Below, piece by piece: positions 57,731-64,000 of a DNA stretch of 64,000 bases (position 1 is its first letter; each line of letters starts with the position of its first letter). The notes beneath the pieces are model-generated. The model was given only the letters and a program-made list of their open reading frames with translations. It had not been told where the DNA came from and did not search any database. Where the stretch lies: NCBI RefSeq assembly GCF_014337925.2, contig NZ_CP143423.1:2572501-2636500 (forward strand), given 5' to 3'. The stretch is from Roseobacter fucihabitans. Lineage in GTDB: Bacteria; Pseudomonadota; Alphaproteobacteria; Rhodobacterales; Rhodobacteraceae. The translations under genes and the position numbers were made by a program.

Positions 57731-58315
57731 ATGAGACATTTCAGCCTGAGCATTTTTGCAACCGCCCTGTCGCTGACCGCCACGGGTTCATATGCCGCCG
57801 ATTGCCCGGTGGATGTGCAAAGCGCCTTTGATCTGGACGAGACACAGGTTGTCGCGCTTTATGACTGCGTCAAAGACGCCATGGCCGCTGGATATGCCAA
57901 AGAGCGCGACGCAACCGGCAGCAATTATCGCGGCTGGACCGTGACATCAACGCGCCCCGCCGTGGCTGGCCCGCATGGCAATCGCTTGCTGCAAACCTTT
58001 GCCAATGACATCGCCGCCGAAGAATACCTGAAATTTGCCGAAGAAGATGTGCAGATGCCCGTCGGGTCAATTCTGGCCAAGTAGAGCGTGAGCATCAGCA
58101 AGAAGAAGAAAGCCGCACGCCCCGGCCCGCTTTTTATCATGACAAAACTGGCAAGCGGCGGGGCCGCTGAAACCGATGACTGGCTCTATGGCGGGCTGCA
58201 ACCCAACGGCAAATCGATGAAATTCAAGCAGGCGTTTTGCCATGACTGTCATGCCGCCTGGGAAGATCAGGATTTTCTGGCCTATCCGCTGGAAGAGGTC
58301 CGCCTCGCCAAGTGA
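57731..58315 (+). pseudogene. Cytochrome P460-like gene interrupted by an in-frame amber codon
   Basis: One reading frame of 195 codons broken only by TAG at 58082-58084 (codon 118). The first part encodes a signal peptide (MRHFSLSIFATALSLTATG, then SYAAD) and a domain up to PVGSILAK; the second part, starting right after the stop, reads SISKKKKAARPGPLFIMTK and carries the heme c motif CHDCH. This is the layout of periplasmic cytochrome P460-type proteins, where ILAKESFSIS-like sequence spans the break; a GAG-to-TAG change would explain it. The truncated product would lack heme. Confidence 0.7.
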
Positions 58316-58410
58316 TGTGACGGGGACGCGACGCCAGGAAATGCCCGCTCTCATCGCGTGACGGGGTTTTTCCTTTTGCATCCGGCGGTGGCTTGCGGCA
58401 AACACAGGCT

Positions 58411-59109
58411 ATGACTGTTCAACTGCGCGCACTCCTGGTGCACCTCTTCACCGCCACAGGTGCCGTTTTTGCAATGCTGGCCATGCTGGCCGCTGTGGAT
58501 GGCGAATGGGATCTGATGTTCCTGTGGCTGGTGGTCGCGTTTTTCGTCGATGGCATCGATGGCCCCCTGGCGCGCCACTATGATGTCAAAACGAATGCGC
58601 CGGAGTTCGATGGGGTCCTGCTGGACCTTATCATCGATTATCTGACCTATGTGTTTATCCCCGCTTTCGCGCTGTTTAAGTCAGGGCTGATGGATGGCTG
58701 GACGGGATGGTTCGCCATTATCGTGATCACCTTTGCCTCCGCGCTCTATTTTGCCGATACTCGCATGAAAACCAAGGATAATTCGTTTTCCGGCTTTCCG
58801 GGGTGCTGGAATATGCTGGTGCTGGTGATTTTTGCGCTGGAGCCCAATTTCTGGGTGTCCCTTGCGATGGTCACGGTGTTGGCGATTGCCATGTTCGTAC
58901 CGTTGAAATTCGTGCACCCCGTTCGCACGGAACGCTGGCGCGCTGTCACCTTGCCTGTGGCGATTGGCTGGACGTTTTTTGCCGGCTGGGCCGCCTGGGT
59001 CGATTTTCACCCACAAAGCTGGGCGCATTGGGGGCTGGTGGTGACATCAATCTACCTCGTTTTCGCAGGGATTGCGCAACAGATGTTTCCCACCGAAGGA
59101 GAGGTTTGA
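58411..59109 (+). CDS. pcs: Phosphatidylcholine synthase
   Basis: A 232-residue, eight-helix CDP-alcohol phosphatidyltransferase. The motif DGPLAR (residues 50-55), Gly68, Asp72 and Asp76 fits the Pcs variant DGx2ARx12Gx3Dx3D; ordinary family members have x8. It condenses choline with CDP-diacylglycerol to give phosphatidylcholine, a main membrane lipid of many alphaproteobacteria. ATG 58411 is chosen; an earlier start six codons up is possible. The stop is followed after 7 nt by a repeat. Confidence 0.92.
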   Translation: MTVQLRALLVHLFTATGAVFAMLAMLAAVDGEWDLMFLWLVVAFFVDGIDGPLARHYDVKTNAPEFDGVLLDLIIDYLTYVFIPAFALFKSGLMDGWTGWFAIIVITFASALYFADTRMKTKDNSFSGFPGCWNMLVLVIFALEPNFWVSLAMVTVLAIAMFVPLKFVHPVRTERWRAVTLPVAIGWTFFAGWAAWVDFHPQSWAHWGLVVTSIYLVFAGIAQQMFPTEGEV

Positions 59110-59116
59110 ACCTTGC

Positions 59117-59144
59117 CAAAGGTGGCCTGAAAGCCCACCCTACG
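59117..59144. repeat. Copy B of the stop-associated palindromic repeat
   Basis: CAAAGGTGGCCTGAAAGCCC and the following ACCCTACG, 7 nt after the pcs stop. Its first 23 bases are the exact reverse complement of 59179-59201 (copy C), so B and C can form a long hairpin between two convergent genes and may act as a two-way terminator. Confidence 0.85.
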
Positions 59145-59174
59145 GTGCGTCAAATCCAACCTCTGTGTGAGCGC

Positions 59175-59201
59175 GTAAGGTGGGCTTTCAGGCCACCTTT
59201 G
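59175..59201. repeat. Copy C of the stop-associated palindromic repeat
   Basis: A 27-bp unit beginning GTAAGGTGGGCTTTCAGG and ending CCACCTTTG. It is identical to copy D at 63004-63030 and inverted to copy B. It ends 1 nt from the ogt stop codon (59203-59205, minus strand). Confidence 0.85.
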
Positions 59202-59202
59202 T

Positions 59203-59661
59203 TCAAATGAGCAATCCAGCCGCCTTTTCATGGCGCAGCAGGGCAACCTTCGTCTCCACACCCCCCGCGCCCGAAAATCCGGTAAGCCCCTTGGCCCCAA
59301 GAACCCGGTGGCACGGGATGATGATCGGGATTGGATTACCGCCACAGGCCTGCCCGACCGCTTGTGCTGGTACCTTCAGCGTCTTGGCGATATCGCCATA
59401 TGTGCAGGTATCCCCAAATTTGATTGCATAGATCGCATCACAGACGTCTCGTTGAAATGCGCTCGCCCGCACCCGCAACGGCAGATCGAAACTCTCGCGC
59501 ATTCCCGCATCATAGGCCTTGATCTGCCGCACGGCCTCACGCAAAATTTCCGTTTCGTCGCTTCGCGCTGAAACACCCCAGCGCAAAGCCACGATGTACC
59601 CGCCGTCCTGCGCGACGATCAGCGATCCAAATTGCGTATGAACTGTGGCTTCTAGCATCAT
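59203..59661 (-). CDS. ogt: Methylated-DNA--[protein]-cysteine S-methyltransferase
   Basis: A 152-residue DNA repair protein that takes alkyl groups from O6-methylguanine onto a cysteine in a suicide reaction. The acceptor Cys117 is in PIIIPCHRV, preceded by the helix-turn-helix part (TYGDIAKTLKVPAQAVGQA). The start is the ATG at 59659-59661 or the one at 59656-59658; AGGA lies just upstream. It converges with pcs. Confidence 0.94.
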   Translation of the reverse strand: MMLEATVHTQFGSLIVAQDGGYIVALRWGVSARSDETEILREAVRQIKAYDAGMRESFDLPLRVRASAFQRDVCDAIYAIKFGDTCTYGDIAKTLKVPAQAVGQACGGNPIPIIIPCHRVLGAKGLTGFSGAGGVETKVALLRHEKAAGLLI

Positions 59662-59807
59662 TCGATCCTGTCCCACTGAACCCGGTACAGCAACCCGCTT
59701 ATTGCGCAATCCACGTCCCCATCAAGGTCACGCCCTGACGTGCCCAGGCTCAGTCGTTCCTGATCACGAGGGGGCGGCGTGGCGCACCGCCGGACCCTCA
59801 TCCCTAT

Positions 59808-62800
59808 TCATGCGATGGCGCTGTCGCACCGCGCACAAACGCCGGGGTGGGTGTGATCCCCGACATCCGGCAGAACCTTCCAGCAGCGCGCGCATTTCTC
59901 GCCCGTCGCCTTTTCAAGGAAGACGCCCTTGATAACCGCTACTTTCACTGAAGCGTCCAAACCTGGTGGGTTTTCTATGGAGAAACTAGCGTCTGAGGTC
60001 ACACATACATCAGAAAATTCTTTTTCAGAAATATATCCCTCAATATACATTTCATAACACCTTCTGTCTTCATCCAAATAGAAGTGAACTGTCGGCTTAA
60101 CTTCGAGGCTAGAACCAATTTTTTTGTCCTGCCGCCAATGTTCGATTTCTTCTGTTACAGCTTTCCGCACTTGTCGGATGTAAATCCAGCGGCGACCCAA
60201 ATCTTCATTGAGCCACTCGCTCGGTGTTTCGGCGAAATCCGTCAGATGAACCGAACTATCCGTACCGGGGAAGCGCTCCAACCAGACCTCTTCCATGGTG
60301 AACACCATGATCGGTGCCAGCCACGTCGTCAGCCGATGGAACAACAGGTCCAGCACTGTGCGCGCGGCGCGTCGCTCCGTCGTATCGCCATCGCAATAGA
60401 GAACATCCTTGCGCACATCGAAGTAAAACGCTGATAAATCCACGGTCGCAAAGGTAAAGACCGCCTGAAACACGCCTTGAAAATCAAACCGCGCGTATCC
60501 CTCGCGCACGGTCTTGTCCAGCTCGGCCAGACGGTGCAGCACCCAGCGCTCCAACTCGGGCATATCGCTCGGATCCACCCGATCCGCCTCGCTGAAATCA
60601 TTCAATGACCCCAACATATAGCGCATGGTATTGCGCAGGCGGCGATAGCTGTCGGACACACCTTTGAGGATTTCGGCCCCGATCCGCTGGTCCAGCGTGT
60701 AATCCGTCTGCGCCACCCAGAGCCGCAGGATATCCGCGCCATATTGCTGCACGATCTTCTCCGGCACGATGGTGTTACCCAAGCTTTTGGACATTTTCAT
60801 GCCCTTTTCATCCAGCGTGAAGCCATGCGTCACGACATTGCGGTAAGGCGCGCGTCCGGTGGTTCCCACTGATTGCAGCAATGACGAATGGAACCAGCCG
60901 CGATGCTGATCCGTACCTTCCATATAGACATCCGCGATGCCGTCCTCGGACCCATCCGCCCGGTCGCGTAAGGTAAAGGCGTGGGTTGAGCCAGAATCAA
61001 ACCACACATCCAGAATATCGGTGACCTGATTGTAGGCGTTCGGATCAACGATGCCGGTCAGGAACCGCTCTTTGGCCCCCTCGGCGTACCATGCATCCGC
61101 GCCCTCGGCCTCGAAAGCCTCCACGATACGCTGGTTCACATCCGCGTTGCGCAACAGGAAATCATCGGCTGTGGGCAAGACGCCCTTCTTGGTAAAACAC
61201 GTGAGCGGCACACCCCAGGCACGCTGGCGCGACAACACCCAATCGGGGCGCGCTTCCATCATCGAATGGAGGCGGTTACGCCCGGATTTCGGCGTCCAGT
61301 TGACGTTGTCGATTTCTGTTAACGCGCGCTCACGGATGGTGGTGCCGTGCATGTCCAGCCCATCGCCCACCGGCTTGTCGATGGCGGCAAACCACTGCGG
61401 CGTGTTGCGATAGATTACCGGCGCTTTGGAGCGCCAGGAATGGGGATAACTGTGCTTGATCTTGCCGCGTGCGAGCAGCCCACCGACCTCCGCCAGCTTG
61501 TCGATCACGGCGGCGTTGGCATTCCCCTCCTTGCCGTTTGGTTTGAGGATGGCCTTGCCGCCAAAGAACGGCAGATCATCGCGGAACCGTCCGTCATCAT
61601 TGACGTTGTAAGTGATCACGTCCTGCAGCATGCCCAGATCGCGATAGAGTTCATATTCCTCCATCCCGTGGCTGGGCGCGCAATGCACAAACCCGGTACC
61701 TTCATCATCGGTCACGAAATCAGCGGCGCGGAAATCGCGGATCTCGTCCCATTCGCCATCACTGTCTTCGGCTCCGGCCAACGGGTGTGAGAGGGTAATG
61801 CTTGCAAGCTCTTCGCTGCTCACGTCACGCACCCGGCGATACATGCCTTCTTCAAGGCGCGCATGGGCCATTACATCAGCGGCGCGATTATCGGCTAGCA
61901 AATAGCGGTCGCCGACAGAAACCCAAGATTCTTCGGGACAGCCTGTTACTTCATAAAGTCCGTAGGAAATATTCTCCCCGTAAACCACCGCCTTGTTGGA
62001 CGGCATCGTCCAGGGTGTTGTCGTCCAAATCACGACGTATGCATTCTGTAAATCTTCAATACCTAGGACGCCGGGGATTTTCGGCTCTGGCGCAAAATCT
62101 ATCCCAGCAACCGCACCCTCATTGATCACCACCTTAAACTTCACCCAAACCGTAAAGCTTTCCTTGTCGTGATACTCGACCTCCGCCTCGGCCAGTGCGG
62201 TCTGCTCAATCGGCGACCACATCACGGGCTTGGACCCCTGATAAAGCGTGCCGTTCATCAGGAACTTCATGAACTCCTCGGCAATTACCCGCTCGGCATG
62301 GAAATCCATCGTCAGATACGGATCAGCCCAATTCCCCGTGATGCCCAAACGCTTGAATTCCTCTCGCTGGATGTCCACCCAACCAGCCGCAAATTTCCGG
62401 CATTCCGCGCGAAAATCATTGATCGCCACATCGTCCTTGTCGCGCCCCTTCTTGCGGTATTGCTCCTCGATCTTCCACTCGATGGGCAAACCGTGGCAAT
62501 CCCAACCGGGGATGTAGCGCGCATCAAACCCCATCATCTGATGGCTGCGCACGATCATATCCTTGATCGTCTTGTTCAGCGCATGCCCGATGTGCAAATG
62601 CCCATTGGCATAGGGCGGCCCGTCATGAAGCGTGAAACTCTCCCGGCCTGATTTCTCCCGCAACCGATCATAAATCCCGATCTGCTCCCAGCGCGCCAGC
62701 CACTCGGGCTCACGCTTGGGCAGTCCCGCGCGCATCGGAAAATCCGTCTTCGGCAGGTTCAAAGTTGATTTATAGTCGAGCTTTTCAGGGGTGTCGGTCG

Positions 62801-62813
62801 TGTCGGCGCACAT
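59808..62813 (-). CDS. ileS: Isoleucyl-tRNA synthetase
   Basis: A 1001-residue class I synthetase. The HIGH motif is at 74-77 (NGHLHIGHALN), the CP1 editing domain follows, KMSKS lies near residue 672, and the C-terminal zinc site has Cys974, Cys977, Cys993 and Cys996. ATG 62811-62813 gives the normal MCADTTDTPEKLDYKSTLNL start. Base composition is odd: by my count 59941-60180 has about 41 percent GC and 60001-60120 about 34 percent, against roughly 60 percent around it; a milder dip (about 49 percent) is at 61921-62160. Confidence 0.97.
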   Translation of the reverse strand: MCADTTDTPEKLDYKSTLNLPKTDFPMRAGLPKREPEWLARWEQIGIYDRLREKSGRESFTLHDGPPYANGHLHIGHALNKTIKDMIVRSHQMMGFDARYIPGWDCHGLPIEWKIEEQYRKKGRDKDDVAINDFRAECRKFAAGWVDIQREEFKRLGITGNWADPYLTMDFHAERVIAEEFMKFLMNGTLYQGSKPVMWSPIEQTALAEAEVEYHDKESFTVWVKFKVVINEGAVAGIDFAPEPKIPGVLGIEDLQNAYVVIWTTTPWTMPSNKAVVYGENISYGLYEVTGCPEESWVSVGDRYLLADNRAADVMAHARLEEGMYRRVRDVSSEELASITLSHPLAGAEDSDGEWDEIRDFRAADFVTDDEGTGFVHCAPSHGMEEYELYRDLGMLQDVITYNVNDDGRFRDDLPFFGGKAILKPNGKEGNANAAVIDKLAEVGGLLARGKIKHSYPHSWRSKAPVIYRNTPQWFAAIDKPVGDGLDMHGTTIRERALTEIDNVNWTPKSGRNRLHSMMEARPDWVLSRQRAWGVPLTCFTKKGVLPTADDFLLRNADVNQRIVEAFEAEGADAWYAEGAKERFLTGIVDPNAYNQVTDILDVWFDSGSTHAFTLRDRADGSEDGIADVYMEGTDQHRGWFHSSLLQSVGTTGRAPYRNVVTHGFTLDEKGMKMSKSLGNTIVPEKIVQQYGADILRLWVAQTDYTLDQRIGAEILKGVSDSYRRLRNTMRYMLGSLNDFSEADRVDPSDMPELERWVLHRLAELDKTVREGYARFDFQGVFQAVFTFATVDLSAFYFDVRKDVLYCDGDTTERRAARTVLDLLFHRLTTWLAPIMVFTMEEVWLERFPGTDSSVHLTDFAETPSEWLNEDLGRRWIYIRQVRKAVTEEIEHWRQDKKIGSSLEVKPTVHFYLDEDRRCYEMYIEGYISEKEFSDVCVTSDASFSIENPPGLDASVKVAVIKGVFLEKATGEKCARCWKVLPDVGDHTHPGVCARCDSAIA

Positions 62814-63003
62814 TGCGGGCGTCCTTCGGATAGGGTGTGGAACAGGAAAAAGCGGTCGGTGCGAGGGTCTCAAACACCTTGGCCCGGCGTCTCAACTCTC
62901 AGAGCGCCGGGGATATAATTCGTATGATGATCGCACAAACGTATCGCATGCAAGCCTTATAGGCAGAGAGACCAAGACGAACAAGACCCAAGACCAACGC
63001 GCC

Positions 63004-63030
63004 GTAAGGTGGGCTTTCAGGCCACCTTTG
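63004..63030. repeat. Copy D of the stop-associated palindromic repeat
   Basis: Identical over 27 bp to copy C at 59175-59201 although 3.8 kb away. It lies 7 nt after the stop codon of the thioredoxin-reductase-like gene (63038-63040, minus strand). Confidence 0.85.
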
Positions 63031-63037
63031 CACTGCC

Positions 63038-64000
63038 TCACGCGTTCACATGCGCCCAGACGGCCGACATCACCACCGACCCCTCGCCAACGGCCGAGGC
63101 CACGCGTTTGACCGACCCCGCGCGCACATCGCCCACCGCAAAAACACCAGGACAGGACGTCTCATATTGCGAGCGCGCCTGGGCATCTCCACCCGTCTGA
63201 ACGAAACCCTTGCCATCCAGGCCGACCAGCCCGGACACCCACTCTGTATTGGGCGCGGCACCCACCATCACAAACAACGCCGCCGTGCGCAGATCCCAGT
63301 CCTGCCCCGAGGCCTTGTCACAGATCGTAATCCGCTCCAGCCCTTCCTGCCCGTGCAAGCCAATCACCTCCGTGCGCGTATGCACGGTAATACGCGGATG
63401 CGACGTGAGGCGCTGCAACAGATAATCCGACATCGACGCGGCCAGCGACTCGCCTCGGATCAACACATGCACATGCCGCGTGCTGCGCGCCAGAAACATC
63501 GCCGCTTGACCCGCCGAATTGCCCCCGCCGATCACCGCGACCTCGCCGTCCCGGCAATAGCGCGCCTCGACCTCCGTGGCGGCATAATAGACGCCCGCGC
63601 CCTCAAACCGCTCCAACCCCTCCAACGGCAGCTTGCGATATTGCACGCCAGTGGCCACGATCAACGCTTTGGCGCTCACTTCTTGATCATCATCCAGCAT
63701 GACATGAAACCACGCATCCTCACATCGCCGCAACGCCACGGCACGGCGCGGCACCGAAAACCGCGTGCCGAATTTCATTGCCTGCACTTCCCCGCGCCCG
63801 ACCAGATCACCGCCCGAAATCCCCGTGGGAAAGCCCATGTAGTTCTCGATCCGGCTCGACGTGCCAGCCTGCCCGCCGATCGCCATATCCTCAAGCACCA
63901 GCGCGCTCAGCCCCTCGGCACCCGCGTAAACACCCGCCGCGACACCGGCCGGCCCCCCGCCCACGATCAGCACGTCAAAGGCGCTGTCCTGTGATACCTC
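63038..64000 (-). CDS. Thioredoxin-reductase-like flavoprotein, C-terminal part (runs off the window)
   Basis: The frame is open to base 64000. It includes the FAD motif VLIVGGGPAGVAAG, the NAD(P)H motif VAVIGGGNSAGQAA and the closing FAVGDVRAGSVKR. Nine residues (EVSQDSAFD) precede the FAD motif at the window edge, so the protein has an N-terminal extension, as in long forms with a fused cyclic-nucleotide-binding or receiver domain; which one cannot be told. The CxxC redox pair of true thioredoxin reductase is missing: the region reads YYAATEVEARYCRDGEV with one Cys. It is probably a related oxidoreductase with another partner. Confidence 0.85.
   Translation of the reverse strand, partial: EVSQDSAFDVLIVGGGPAGVAAGVYAGAEGLSALVLEDMAIGGQAGTSSRIENYMGFPTGISGGDLVGRGEVQAMKFGTRFSVPRRAVALRRCEDAWFHVMLDDDQEVSAKALIVATGVQYRKLPLEGLERFEGAGVYYAATEVEARYCRDGEVAVIGGGNSAGQAAMFLARSTRHVHVLIRGESLAASMSDYLLQRLTSHPRITVHTRTEVIGLHGQEGLERITICDKASGQDWDLRTAALFVMVGAAPNTEWVSGLVGLDGKGFVQTGGDAQARSQYETSCPGVFAVGDVRAGSVKRVASAVGEGSVVMSAVWAHVNA

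Overview
The window is a chromosomal segment of an alphaproteobacterium of the Rhodobacteraceae, most likely the Roseobacter group. The call rests on gene content and order: coxII-ctaB-small ORF-ctaG-coxIII-SURF1-thrC-M16 peptidase, tolQRAB-pal-cpoB-tilS-ftsH, ruvCAB next to ybgC-tolQ, Flp-type pilins with a GAVTVDW core, a bacterial phosphatidylcholine synthase, and GC of roughly 60 percent. I cannot name the genus. No rRNA, tRNA, phage, insertion sequence or CRISPR array was seen.

Layout. 1-8.6 kb (mostly minus strand): the start of a probable FAD-linked oxidase, an MBL-fold hydrolase, a GNAT acetyltransferase, an M16 peptidase, threonine synthase, and the cytochrome c oxidase subunit II/III and assembly genes. 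8.7-14.2 kb (plus): tldD, dprA, topA. 14.4-16.5 kb: an internally deleted CoA-transferase relic, a LOV-domain sensor kinase whose phospho-acceptor His position is Asp, and a lytic transglycosylase. 16.8-28.8 kb (plus): a tad/Flp pilus cluster with two tandem pilins, cpaB, cpaC, a lipoprotein, cpaE, cpaF, tadB, tadC, two TPR lipoproteins, a prepilin peptidase and an AAA ATPase. 29-32.5 kb (plus): a DEXH helicase, its phosphoesterase partner PdeM, and a thioesterase. 32.5-36.4 kb (minus): folD and fhs of one-carbon metabolism around an unknown secreted protein, then a MOSC protein. 36.5-48.7 kb (minus): ftsH, tilS, the complete Tol-Pal system, ybgC, two small proteins, and ruvBAC. 48.9-55.1 kb: a DUF1127 gene, prmA, MATE and MFS transporters, priA. 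55.2-59.1 kb (plus): transaldolase, DUF484 protein, xerC, a cytochrome P460-like gene broken by an in-frame amber codon, and phosphatidylcholine synthase. 59.2-64 kb (minus): ogt, ileS and a thioredoxin-reductase-like flavoprotein that runs off the window.

How the genes work together. Most blocks are housekeeping: aerobic respiration, envelope integrity (Tol-Pal, FtsH), recombination and replication (RuvABC, PriA, TopA, XerC, DprA), and one-carbon metabolism. The main accessory module is the Tad pilus cluster, which has the pilin, platform, motor, secretin and prepilin peptidase genes but no recognisable minor pseudopilins (TadE/F/G) in the window.

The points most worth a second look are: (1) a palindromic repeat in four copies, each 1-7 nt after a stop codon; (2) three tandem 26-bp repeats right before tadB, the last supplying its ribosome binding site; (3) the amber-interrupted P460 gene; (4) the 56-codon CoA-transferase relic that keeps both ends of the parent protein; (5) the LOV kinase with a degenerate H-box; (6) an AT-rich patch inside ileS. 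No wholly new multi-gene system could be demonstrated from the sequence alone.
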